Below are positions 52,770-64,000 of a DNA stretch of 64,000 bases, one piece after another. Numbering within the stretch: position 1 is the stretch's first letter; every line of letters starts with the position of its first letter. The notes under the pieces were generated by a model, which did no database searches, was not told the DNA's origin, and was given only the letters and a program-made list of their open reading frames with translations. A program made the translations under genes and the position numbers. Source of the stretch: Apostichopus japonicus (lineage: Eukaryota; Echinodermata; Holothuroidea; Aspidochirotida; Stichopodidae); NCBI RefSeq assembly GCF_037975245.1, contig NC_092574.1:24394713-24458712 (forward strand), given 5' to 3'.

Positions 52770-53041
52770 GATACCTTAGGTCGACAGTGTATGGTAAAAA
52801 AAGCGACCTTAGGTCGACAGTGTACCTTAGGTCGACATTTCAGTGTACACCTAATTTTTTTGCTACCATTTTAAGAAACTTTTATATTGTCGGAAATAGC
52901 TTCATCATGTTCTCCGTCCTCTAAAACGTTCATTTACAAGGTTTGGTTAGGGTCGGTTCAGGGTCAGGGTTAGAAAAAAGGGTTAGGGTTTGATAAAATT
53001 TAGTGTGTAATTAGTCAATGTAAATGTCGACCTAAGGTATC
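52770..53041. mobile_element. MITE with 17-bp TIR GATACCTTAGGTCGACA
   Basis: Perfect 17-bp inverted repeats at 52770-52786 and 53025-53041 bound a 272-bp element lying between two TA arrays. Three ACCTTAGGTCGACA-like repeats lie in the first 70 bp, and a GGGTTAGGG-containing stretch lies near its right end (52950-52993). No coding potential. Flanking TA arrays prevent recognising the target duplication. Confidence 0.8.
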
Positions 53042-53048
53042 ATAAGGT

Positions 53049-53051
<3 letters not shown>

Positions 53052-53114
<63 letters not shown>

Positions 53115-53120
53115 CATATA
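53052..53120. repeat. (TA)n microsatellite
   Basis: TA array with small interruptions directly between the 272-bp MITE and the LINE-B copy. Confidence 0.95.
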
Positions 53121-53127
53121 ATTTTAT

Positions 53128-54690
53128 GCTCAAAAGCTCTTCCAAATAGCAATAAAGAAACTTATGTTGCGTACCGAATCAAGTAAACCACAGAATAAGT
53201 TTCTCTAAAAGGTTATATTTTGATGACGAATTCAAAAGATATAAACAATATTGTAAATTATACCTGGGACGTAATCAATGAGGTTCTAGAGTGAGACCGT
53301 AATAAATCATCGTACCCATCTGTTTTCAAAGACGGCGATCACGAAACCAGCGACGATTAAGAAATTGCATACGGCTTTAACGATTTCTTCATTAACCTTA
53401 AACCCTCACTTGCCAGATAATCAATCATATGTAAAATCAAACAACCCCATATATAGTAATAATAATATGCGAAACTCTATTTTTTTTTCCCTACCATGTC
53501 AGGGAGGAGGAACTTTTACTTGTGGCGAATCATTGCTTAAAGCCTAAGAAAGCAGCTGGGTATGATCAGGGGAGTTGTTATGGAACCGTCCTTGGTATGA
53601 TGATTTCGAGCAAAATATTGTTAAGCAGATATTACTTTCATTGTCACCCCTTACTGAAATATCTGTAACATATCGCACACCACTGGGGTATTCCAAGATA
53701 AGCTGAAGATTGCTATGGTCTTTCCCATTTTTGAGAAAGGGGAATGCAATATCTACGAGAACTAACGACCAATCTCAATTCTCTCTTTTTATCTATGCTT
53801 TTCCAAAATTATCGAACGTCTCATGTCCAACAGAATAATAAATTTCCTCGATGCTCATAACATACTATGCAAGGAACAATATGGGTTCCGACCTGGTCAC
53901 TCAACTAAGCTTGCCCTGGCAGATGCCATTGATAAATTATACGATAGCCTTGATGAGAAGAAAACATGTATTGGTATATTCTAAGACCTATCAAAACCTT
54001 TTGATACCATTGACCAATGTATTATTCTAAACAAGATATCATTCTACGGAATTGAGGACCAACCCTTATCTGGATGGACAGCTATACTTATCGAAACGTT
54101 TACAGAATACTTCGTATAAGAACACCATATCTGACTATGCTGAAATCCGCTGTGGTGTTCCTCGAGATTCAATATTAGGTCCACTTCTATTCATTATATG
54201 TATCAATGACATCTGCCATATCTCTAATATTGCAAAAACTATTTTATTTGCAGATTAAATTAGTATATTTTTCGAATACAATAATTTGAATACTTTACAT
54301 GACATGGAGTTATAATAAACTTTACGACAGGTTTGCAACTAATTAAAAAGCTATCACTTAATCTTGATAAGACCACCTACATTGTTTTCAATAAAAGTCA
54401 ATCTTCTTCTTAGAAATATATTTGAACGGATGGTTAGCCAATCAAGCATGTACATAGTACTAAGTTTCTCGAAGAATACATTAATAGTAAACTTACTTGG
54501 TGTGAACATATTTCAAATATTGCAAACACTGTGGCGAAAAAATGTTGCAATTATTTCTAAGTTGAAGCACTACTTTCCTCAGAAAATTCTTAAAATGCTT
54601 TACCAAACATTAGTATTCCCCCACTGTTCATATCGCTCTATCATTGAACAGACATTTGTTAATGAAATGGAGGTAAACGACAAAGGCAAA
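53128..54690 (+). pseudogene. LINE-B, 5'-shortened copy near gene C
   Basis: Starts at the linker before the RT and runs through a YPSVFKDGDHETSDD region (about 53318-53360), the empty insertion site near 53521, EQYGFRPGHSTKLALAD (53875 onward), DLSKPFDTID, RCGVPRDSILGPLLF and KTILFAD (catalytic region, followed by a stop). It ends at about 54690 after [14 protein letters not shown]. Several frameshifts. Followed by the SINE tail (54690-54762) and a TA array. Confidence 0.87.
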
Positions 54691-54762
54691 TGAATATATA
54701 ATTGAAAATCGTAATGAGTTGTAAAATCCAGAACAGTGAAAAAACTTCCAGCCTCCACCGGG

Positions 54763-54893
<131 letters not shown>

Positions 54894-55027
54894 CGATAAA
54901 CCAAATATCGTTAGCATGAAGCAAAACAGCTTTAAGAGTAAAAACATTTCTGTGTATAACTTAACTGTGTATAACTGTGTATAACTCTTAAACTATTTGA
55001 TTATACATGATACCTATATTTTCCATT

Positions 55028-58000
55028 TTAGTAATCATAATAATAACCGTGGTTGCTGTTATAAATGACGGCAATTAAACTCAGAATCACGGCACTTCCA
55101 AATGTTACGCCTGTCAGAATGGCTGCGACATTTGCGTGTGACACAGCATTCTTGATGTTGGTGTCGATTCCAGTCAAAGCCTGTAGAAATGACGGAGAAA
55201 GCAAAAATAAATAACATGCGAGCAATGTTATATACTACCTGAGACACTCTTGGGGACTTTTAGTTATATTTATTATTCAGTGTTGCTTAATGGCCATCAG
55301 TGTTGCCTCAGTGTTGAGGATGTTAAAACTTGCAATATTGATTGCAATTGTTGCCATTCGTTTGTAACATCTACATCGCCTTCAGACACTTGTTCGTATT
55401 AGAATAAATAACACGCAAAGAGCAAAACATGATAGAATTGAGAAAGAAAAATTGTAATCGATGGAAATAAAAGGTGTCATGGTAAAACGTCCATCATAGG
55501 ATTGCAAATCATTTAGTTTTTTGTTGTTGAGTTACTTGCAAATTATACTCGATTGGATTGGTCAAACTAACATTAACAGGCGAAAAAGTAGTTGACGCAG
55601 TGGCGGAGCGTCCGTAAAGTCAGAGGGACGGATACCCCCCACCCCCCGACGGACTCAAATGGACTGCTGGCGCCTTTTCAGCTTTTTACCACCTTTTACT
55701 TATTCGCGATTAATGACTTTCTATTGCGCTCTCAAATACCTGTTGACATTTGTCACATTTTGTTGGTGTAATTTTCTGACAGAATTGCAATGACACATAT
55801 TTATTCTTCGTTTATCTGCAAATTAGCAATGCCCGGAAAGGTCATTCCCGGCGATCTAGGGAGTATCTTTACTCAAAAAATATGTACGCTTCGCGCTAAG
55901 CTGTGGTAGCGCTCCGCTTAGATAATGTCGAAAGCGCCACTACAGACCATTCTCGTCACCCCTGACCTGACCAATACCCCTAGCTCTACCACTGAATCGA
56001 CGCTGTTCCAAACTAATAGTCCCTTATATAATACAAACAGTCATAATCTATAAATTGTCTTCAGAATACTGACCAAAATAGCAAATATTATGGCCGGAAT
56101 GGTGCAGAACAACGGCCAGAGGCACAACGAGAACACGATGGACAGCACCAAGGACAATATGGCCTTGGTCTTAATGGAAGATATCACATTTAAATCTTCC
56201 GGGCTACGAATAATCTGTAAAACAAACGATACAGGAAAAAAATGTTTTAATTTTTACTATAGAGTAATTGTTTTTCTATTTATTATTGCGGGCTTTGTGC
56301 CGTTGTATTGTGGCTGATTATAGTCATAGATTATAAATAATCAAATTGTTTTGATGTTGAGCAAACCTTGCATGACTGTTGATTTATGGTTGGGTGCACA
56401 AGGAAGTTTGAAGCCTTTCCACAAAGTCGTTATTATGTTGAAGCGATCCTTGCATGACTGTTAATTCATGTTTGGGTGAACAAGAAATTTTGAGGCCTTT
56501 TCGCAATGTTGGAAATCTTAATTGATAAGTGAATATAAGGTGCATATATTTTGTACATTGTAGACGTTTGAGTTCCATAAATATACGTTTAACTGTGAAC
56601 CCATTGTGCACAAGGTCAGACATTGAATAATTTGAAAAGTGTTAACAATTTCCATTTGTAAAACTATTGTGACGTGTGAGCAAACAGTACCGTCATTCAC
56701 AATTAACACACATAGAATTTCTTAGTGTTGGTATCAATTATATATATAATAAAGCTAACAATACGCCTAACACAAATTTAACAAGTTGTTATTACGTTGA
56801 GCAACTCTTGCATGACTGCTGACTTATGGTTGGGTGCACAAGGAAGTTTGAAGCCTTTCCACAATGTTGGAAACTGGAATTGCTAAGTGAATAAGGTGCA
56901 TATATTTTGTACATTGTAGGCGTATTAATTCCATATTTTAAAAATCTCTAGTTTTGTCCCTAATTCAGGTTTGTTAAGTCATGTCACAATTCGTCTGATT
57001 TTCGAAAATGAAGTTCAGTTAAGTCACCAACTCATAAGTCAATTGATTTTATCGCAGACCAATCCAAGTCACAAGTCGAGACATTTAAAGTTACAAGTTA
57101 ATTCATTGATTGTAAGTTGAGACACAAGCCAACTCTAGCAGCAACTAAAGTGATGTGCACTACATATAGGTACAGGCCTAACAAAATAAACCAGCTCAAA
57201 TACAAAAAGGCTGCATCTTTGTGCAGTGATGATATCGGTCATGTGGTTGACCTACTTCGTGAGCTCCAGTTGCAATGCTATGAGACGAGTAAATTCTACA
57301 AGTTTAATCATTTGCATTAGACAGCAATTGAAAGTTATTTTAAAACTTGTACTTCAACCTTTCCCCTACACTCTCTATCTCTCCCTCTCTCGATACAAAA
57401 CATGAAAGAATGACATACGTTACAGTAAAGTCATGAAACATGATCGTTGTCTGACGACAGTTACTAACTATGTACAGCCAACATAACTCATATTGTACCA
57501 TAGGAGGTGATGGTGGTGGGCGCAGGGGGTGCGGGGGGGGGGGGTGGGGAGGAGGAGGTTGACGGGAAGGTCCTCCTTATCTCAAATTACACACTGGCAT
57601 GAATTAAAAATCAACTCATATTTTTATAACTCGTTACACATACTAACACAAAGTTAAAACATTCTGAATACATCATTTCTTCAAGGGAAGGGATACTCAA
57701 TTTCGCCTCTTGATTTTATGCTTAATGTAACTAATGTAGTACATGCAAACCCAGTTAGCGAATCATCAGAACATACCATACCAAGGAAATATTGATAATT
57801 ATTACATTAAATTATTAACTGATGCCATATCGTCTTTTTATCTCATAATTGTATCTTCTTTTCTCCATCCTCGATTTGTTTGTGACGTCACATCATACGT
57901 CATCCCCTCTTACATATCGATACTTGTAATTATGTCGTGGTAGTTATTACCAAACAAAAAATGACTACACTTTGAGGCGCAATAAACGACATATGTCTCC

Positions 58001-58711
58001 CATTGTGTCGTGGAAGGTAAAAGAACAATGAACGTTTGTTTCGATCTTCTCTCACTTAGCCTTTCTTTCCATTTTCTTGGTGTAAAACAATTTGTTAGCG
58101 TCTACACTGGTGATGTCAACAAGTCAAATATATTCAAACCTAGTCAAAAGTCATATGATTTTAAATGTAGTCACAAAATGAGTCACAAAATGTAACTCGA
58201 GTCTAACTCGAGTACAAAGTCATCGACTCTAGTCAATAACACTGTAAATAGATCCATTTAACACCGTTAATCAACTATCAGTAAGAAGTAGTGTCAAAGG
58301 AAGTTGAAGAGATATTTACGAAATATTTCTGAATTCGATTTTTTGCTGAAACAAATAAAGCATTCATAATGTAATAAAAACATATTACCTGAGGTACATG
58401 TGGTACCGGTTGTGCCATAATCATGGTGTTGGTACTTCCGAGATGTTGTGGACCGGCATATTGTGGTCCGGGATATTGTGGTCCGGGATATTGTGGACCG
58501 GGATACTGTGGTGGCTCTTCCATCTGAAGTTGGTCTGTAAAACATGGACAAAAGCATAAGAATATAAGTTAAGTTCATACATTTAGTCCATTTTGTTAAA
58601 GAAAACACTTTTGGACGAAATTATCATATGATGTATTGTTTTTTAATTAATCAAGTCTTATATTAAATCAGATGGCTTACCATTATTGACCAATTTTTTG
58701 TTATCCTCCAT
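55028..58711 (-). CDS. Dispanin/CD225-like two-TM protein, gene C
   Basis: Exons 58711-58681 (MEDNKKLVNN), 58534-58389, 56214-56074 and 55180-55028 join with GT-AG borders and phases 1, 0, 0, giving 156 residues. Exon 2 has QYPGP three times and QYAGP once, then QHLGSTNTMIMAQPVPHVPQ. Exon 3 gives LSLVLSIVFSLCLWPLFC and TIPAIIFAIL. Exon 4 gives ALTGIDTNIKNAVSHANVAA and a second hydrophobic segment ending in a Tyr-rich tail. It is closest to gene A in exons 1-2 and flanks, while the LCLWPLFC segment is shared with gene B rather than A, possibly by gene conversion. The polyadenylation hexamer is AATATA instead of AATAAA. The reading frame is intact, so a functional gene is likely. Family call as for gene A. 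Confidence 0.82.
55598..55994. mobile_element. hAT-like MITE in intron 3 of gene C
   Basis: Orthologous to 25668-26032: starts CAGTGGCGGAGC, ends with the complement of CAGTGGTAGAGC, and is flanked by AGTTGACG (55590-55597) and AATCGACG (55995-56002). Its 397 bp include a stretch missing in the gene A copy. Confidence 0.84.
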
Positions 58712-59216
58712 TGTCAGTTCGGCTTCGTATTACTGAGTGATGTTGTTGTGTCAGAAGGTACCGTACGCTATGACTTTGACTATTACTTCCCTAACTGGTG
58801 CCCAAGAGTGCGTCACGCATGAACAAACAGTCGCAAACACGGATGAACTTAAACAGTCAGTTCCCAGCGGTACGAAAAGTGTTTTCTATTCTTGTAGAAT
58901 ATGCATGGGGTTTCTTGACGTCACTCCTCATTAATATTTAATTAGGTAATACTGATCATTTTCGAAGGTCAATTTCACAGTCATTAGCCAATTAATATGT
59001 CTGGTACTAACTGAATTTGATGAAAGAAAAGTGTCTAATCCAATCTTTATTAACAAAAGACACAAAAAGGAGTAAAATGGAATTTTGGCCATATTTTCCG
59101 AATCTAAATCAACCACTTTCAAAGTGTTTAGAATTTTTTTTTGGTTCCGAGTAATGTAGTGACTGTCCCGTTTCACGGCGGTACGTAATGCGCGAAATGC
59201 TTTAACTAAGCGTGAT

Positions 59217-59825
59217 AAAACTATTGGAAATGATTTGCTTATATCAATGCTTATATCGTATGATAACAGGAACTATTCATGGCCGTGAAATGACTTCTCT
59301 GTGGTGGATAGGGGCATAAGGACGCCTGGAGATTATGAAATTCTCACTGCCAATACATCGGTTTGGTACATCCACACATAACAATACATGCAAGCAATGC
59401 CATATCGTAACAATCGCTACTTATAGCACTACTTGCTGAAATCAGCCACTCAACACTGGTTTGAATTTATCAACAGCAATAATTTATTTAGAGATCTCTC
59501 ATGAGATGGACCCATGCTGGTGCTCTTCCAAGTTCAAGCCCTGCCACTACAAAGACTACAAGCCCTGCCAGTGCCCCTTCAAATTCACCCCCTGAAATTG
59601 TACATCGGGTTTCTAGTAAGCAGCCTATGGAGCCTTGACGGTATCGAGACAGGGGAGTTTTTACTGGGTATATTTCCAACATAGCTATAGTTTTGTGGAA
59701 ACATGCAGATTATACAACAGGGAATTAAATTTGACACATGAGAGGGCATTTTGGCTTAAAAATGGCCAGACAAAGCTCTAGTTCACCCACTGAAGAGAGA
59801 GTGGTTGCCACTGTTACACCACGAT
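59217..59825. mobile_element. Insertion upstream of gene C
   Basis: Counterpart of 29211-29736, absent at the gene B locus. It is about 80 bp longer, with additional CCTGCCA/CCAGTGCCCC-rich sequence near 59535-59580, and its frames are broken. Class unknown. Confidence 0.6.
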
Positions 59826-61570
59826 GAGGTCAGCTTTGTGGGACATTTGCATGGTCAGAGATTTTTTTTTTAAGAATGACAACACATTAACATAATAATT
59901 AGTCATATGATGACATAAGTATATGAAATTACATCTTAAATGGGTAATTTAACACGTTTGTGATAATGTAACGACGGGTCAAGTCGACACCAGGCAGTTA
60001 GAACTTTTTAGAAAAGTACATATAATTTCTAAAATATATTCACGGTGAAAAAACTGTTTGATTGTAGACTAACCAGGAGGAAGTGAGTTTCCATGCAGAA
60101 ACACTATATCAATATAAACTATACGGTAAATATACGTTTAACTGTAAATAAATTGGATACAAGGTCAGACATGGGCTAATTTGAATCGTGTTAAAAATTC
60201 CCTTTTGTAAAACTATAGTGACGTGCGAGCAAACAGCACCGTCATTAACAATACACAGGAAATGTTTTACAGTTAACTATACCATTATATATCATAAAGC
60301 TAACAATACCCCTAACCCAAATCGAAAATGGTTACAGTAGGTGAACAAGACATTTTGAGGCCTATTCACAATGTTGAAAACTGGAATTGCTAAGGTTACA
60401 AGTTAATGCATTTGATTGTGAGTTGAGTCGCAATCCAAATTATACCTTGGATATACTCTTAATTTATGGCTTAACTACTATTATATGATGGACCTTGTTG
60501 GGTGGTGGGGGGGGGGATTCCTATACTCTCTGGTCAAGTTACAGATCAACTAATGAAGAAGTGAAAATTGTGCACATTTATGACTTTCGTCCCAGGTTAG
60601 GGTGGATTTAAAAATAATAAGTCTCTATACACTCATGTTATGTTTAAAAGCACTCGTACTAATATCAGCAGTATATAAATATCATGTTTCTTTCAGAATA
60701 AAGGCAAGGAACTGTTCATACTGTCAGTACGAGTGCTTGGGAAGAATGATAAAAGAGGATAGTATGGCTGGTATAAGCATGAGGTAATTGTCCCAATGGG
60801 CTTGCCATGGGGTACTCTAATTCAACCGATTCACACAGAGATTACAATAACTACTGTAAATCTTAAAGTTATATAATGTATATAGCTTAGCTTGGTACAA
60901 GAACAAATTAAAAGAGGGCATTAATATGGAGTTGAAATGACTTTGAATTGAATTTATGGAATTCTCTTTAAAAATCTAGACATTACTAAGGAATATAAAA
61001 TGAAATGATCATCTGTTTATAGTTTATTTATTCAATATAACTGAATACTCCAAGACGTTATAACGTTTTGATGAAATATCAATTAGTTGAGAAATTGAAG
61101 AATAATTATTGATTTCTTGACGCTGGTCCAGTTCGCTGATTGATCTTTATAGTAATATATATGAAAGGATTAATGAAAGCCATTTGTGGACCGTAATAAT
61201 AAAAAGAAAAAAAAACAGAAATTTTCAAACTGATTTATTTCGACATTCTGCGGTCAGTTATATATATTATTATTTGTTCTCATAAATTGGGTGTATATTT
61301 AGATTCCGCTGTGTATATGCAGTTTACTGAAATGAAACATATTTTGTACACAATATATACCTCTAGTGCACAGTTTGTGTTGTTACGTCTGTTTGTTTTA
61401 GTATATGAATATTTATCAAATTAATTTACATATTATTTACAGTATGTTGCTCTCACTTTCATTTCATTGGTTATTTAGTTATCGTCTTACTTTTGTACAT
61501 GAAAGAGTTATGATTTTTCAAAAAGTTGCTCATCAGTATGGTATCTTGTGGATTCAGATATCGGCATCAT
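59826..61570. other. Region upstream of gene C without recognised genes
   Basis: Non-coding copy of 29740-31270. No domain or RNA was recognised. Differences from copy 1 include about 250 bp at 60050-60300 that copy 1 lacks but the inverted arm has (near 37960-38220), so copy 1 probably suffered a deletion. Confidence 0.6.
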
Positions 61571-61661
61571 TCATACATACATACACACTCACGCATACAA
61601 CACACACACATACACACACACTCCGCATGCATGAATGCATAGGTTACGATTTCATCGAAAC

Positions 61662-61852
61662 GCTTCTCGGCCTTTTGGCTAAGATCATGTGTAGTATCTG
61701 TTCCCTTTCGAGGGGAATGGTGATGCACACCTGACGATAATCACACAGTCACAGTCCCGATGCAAGGGGACTGGGGTTAGAAGCGGATCAGTCGTTCAGT
61801 AGTTTGGTTTTCGTGCCCAGGTTTTCTCCTGGGCGACTTTTTCTTAAATGTG
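61662..61852 (+). mobile_element. U2 snRNA-headed SINE with 12-bp target duplication
   Basis: The insertion starts with CGCTTCTCGGCCTTTTGGCT at 61661, identical to U2 snRNA from its third base, and continues CTAAGATCATGTGTAGTATC before diverging after about 44 nt. The body has an AGTCCC/GGGACT hairpin (about 61751-61771), AGTTTGGTTTTCG and a GCCCAGG/CCTGGGC hairpin (61815-61834), ending in T-rich sequence. It is flanked by TTTCATCGAAAC at 61650-61661 and 61853-61864. Block II copy 1 has a single TTTCATCGAAAC (near 31391-31402) and no insert. This is a textbook occupied/empty pair, showing retroposition. It is independent of the block I copies. Confidence 0.88.
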
Positions 61853-63251
61853 TTTCATCGAAACCAAAAAGCCATATTACGCCTCAACACACACAACAAT
61901 GGGCTCAACAGAGATCTCTCCTTTTTTAGTATACATGCTAAGTGTAATCCCAATAATGTCTAGTTTCTTCCATTTCATTTCTGCAACTGAAAAAGGGCCG
62001 TGTTAACGCTCGAAATATTTTGTAACTGATTTATCGTTCTAAGTAATAAAGTTGGAAATGAAAGTATCATTTCCCCTCCCCCCTTTTTCTCTTGTGGATA
62101 TATACATATATATATATATATATATATTGATATTGATGAATTCATATTTATTGTATGTCCAGAGGTTCGAAACCGGTTGGGAAGGTCGTAATTCCACTAG
62201 AAAAAAGTGCTAAATTAAACGTTAAACTTAAACATTTAGAAGAGCCGCTACATCTTTTTTCAAGTAACTTGGTTGACAATCCAAAATAAACCTCCTGCCA
62301 GTACGGTTAGACGCGAAAATGAATTTTCCGCAAAACTGTTTCCAGCACGCCCATTGTTTTCTGAATTCCTGACACTTTTACCCCGGGAAAAACAACAGCC
62401 AAACTCAAATCAATATGTCTCAAGAATCAACTATGGTCTTTGTAGTCAATAAAAAAAAAATAAGAGTCAATATAATCCGCTGGATGTTCACCGTCAGGAA
62501 AAGTGCCAAAATCTTAGTTTTTCGATATGTTATCAATCAGGATCTTCTTTTATTGGCTAACATGTTGAAGAGTATGAATGGAAGTACATGTGGTGGTTGA
62601 CAATTGGTCAATTGTGGCAATTTTAAACCCCTTTAAGCCTCCAATGGGCAGCGTAGGAAAATTGTTTACTACTGAGTGAAGATATTTGTTTACAAGTAAA
62701 GACAACTTCAGGCTCCGGATAGCGAAAAAAATATCCACGGTCATGATACAGAAAATTGAAGGTGCCACTCAAGGTCAACTTTTCATCTATCCGGTGATGG
62801 GTAGCGTTTATCTACTGAAAACGTCTATCTATACTTAGAGACCACATTACTTTTGTGATTTCTTATGTAAGTCGATGAAGCTTTTAATGGGCGTATGCTA
62901 CCTAACAATTCTGCACAATTTTCCGCCAGAGCCATCCCAATAAGGTAACATTAGTAATCATTATCTACATGTTCGTGTGTGACCGTAAAATAGGGCCCAA
63001 ACCGCCCCACATGTTGGAACCCAAAGAAAGTGTCCCAACAGGCATTTGACGTGGAAACAAAACATGTGGGCCAAAAATGTTGGCTTAAAACATATGCTCC
63101 CCCTATTTTTTCCTCAAAATTTAGGTCCTAATTGTATCATTTATTTACAATATTTACACGTACTCTCATCTCGATCTTGTGCGATGCGTCGCGTCCGTTT
63201 AATGGTAGCGTTTATATTTGATTTATTGCAACCATATAATTCGACCTTCTG

Positions 63252-63304
63252 ATTGGCTGCTAATATATATCTGTATATATTCGAATTTGGACGCGTGTAT
63301 AAAA
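63252..63304 (+). promoter_or_regulatory. Possible core promoter, copy 2
   Basis: Same ATTGGCTG and TATAAAA pair, 46 bp apart, as at 32871-32923. What it would drive is not evident. Confidence 0.3.
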
Positions 63305-63756
63305 TGGCATATCTGTCCCACAGAGCCTACCATACCCCTTTTCGTTGATCCCGAGTTTGCGATAATAGTTTCCATAGCCGTATCATAGAGTTCGGCCAAC
63401 TAGCAAATTGAACCAAAAAAGTTCACTTCTGCACTGTCTTTATTTACGGCTCTGAAAGGTGCAAATAGGCGGCGACCATTCTTATGTCTTTTTGATTTAG
63501 GGGGAACGTGAATGTCTTTTGATTTTGGGGTTGCAGTTTCGATAAATTGCGGGCAAATAAGGTTGTTTAAAATGACATTTTCAATCAGTTTGTATAACTC
63601 ACAGTTTATTTAATTGAAAATTGGATGTGACATTAAAAATTGATCATAATAAGACAGTAAAAACAGTGTTGACAATTAAAAGTTTGATTCGGAGAAGAAT
63701 ACTAATTCATGAACTAAACATGCGTATTTTCCTACTGTTGATTACTTTACTTATTT

Positions 63757-63758
<2 letters not shown>

Positions 63759-63847
<89 letters not shown>
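63759..63847. repeat. (TA)n microsatellite, 89 bp
   Basis: Matches the 218-bp array at 33832-34049. In this copy the array directly follows TTATTTTG, without the 460 bp and SINE seen in copy 1. Confidence 0.97.
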
Positions 63848-63851
<4 letters not shown>

Positions 63852-63863
63852 CATCAGAGTCGT

Positions 63864-63887
63864 CTGATGATCGCTCAACGCGTGAAA
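63864..63887 (+). other. CTGATGA-hairpin-GAAA motif, copy 2
   Basis: Identical to 34055-34078: CTGATGA, short CGC/GCG stem, GAAA, just beyond the TA array. Confidence 0.45.
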
Positions 63888-64000
63888 CTCTAAGTTACAA
63901 CTAGTCTCAACTAGTCTCAACATATATTTCGCTCTGTCCCCCGGACATAGAGCACTCTGCGCCAAGATAGACGCCAACCAACCAACTCTATATAAAAATA

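Noticed and set aside
52950-52993. Interstitial telomere repeat
   Set aside because: Only two or three TTAGGG-like units occur, inside a short MITE, so a telomere relic is not needed to explain them.
56090-56317. Open frame on the plus strand across exon 3 of gene C
   Set aside because: It is the antisense shadow of the exon; the minus-strand reading has proper splice sites and is conserved in three copies.

Overview
This is AT-rich eukaryotic DNA: introns with GT-AG borders, very long (TA)n arrays, and dense LINE, Penelope-like (PLE), SINE and DNA-transposon debris. The repertoire (several PLEs with GIY-YIG domains, CR1/L2/jockey-like LINEs, an EnSpm/CACTA-like element, a U2 snRNA-headed SINE) suits a marine invertebrate, possibly an echinoderm or other non-vertebrate deuterostome. 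That assignment is inference. Nothing prokaryotic was seen.

The convincing protein-coding content is three intact paralogues of one small four-exon gene: A (minus, 25135-28711), B (plus, 39010-41872) and C (minus, 55028-58711). Each encodes a 143-156 residue protein with a proline-rich N-terminus built of YPGP pentapeptides and two hydrophobic segments resembling the CD225/dispanin (IFITM-related) family. Splice sites and phases agree in all three. A second, less certain spliced gene (minus, exons between 16783 and 21827) lies inside a 10.2-kb transposon-like insertion and has a frameshift in its last exon.

The layout is a local array of large duplications. Block I (1-9415) recurs directly at 45052-52548. 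Block II (about 24990-34200, with gene A) recurs directly at about 54890-64000 (with gene C). An inverted, more diverged copy with gene B occupies about 37215-45051; it matches, in reverse, the LINE at 12.5-13.6 and 23.8-25.0 kb plus the gene-A region. A fragment of block I start is also at 34395-34688, and a short inverted one at 11885-11990. The paralogous copies act as natural empty sites, so many insertions can be dated relative to the duplications: a 10,243-bp TIR element with TA target duplication (13592-23834), a U2-headed SINE with a 12-bp duplication (61662-61852), hAT-like MITEs with 8-bp duplications (A and C, not B), two LINE insertions unique to block I copy 1, and a palindromic PLE-terminus insertion with a 16-bp duplication.

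Three PLE lineages carry reverse transcriptase and/or GIY-YIG remains. Six sites, two of them in or just downstream of recognisable PLE coding remains, share a CTGANGA-hairpin-GAAA motif like the core of hammerhead ribozymes that PLEs are known to carry. Shared insertions indicate that A and C are sisters and B split earlier. Apart from the dispanin-like genes and the candidate gene in the big insertion, every coding signal I can name is transposon debris.
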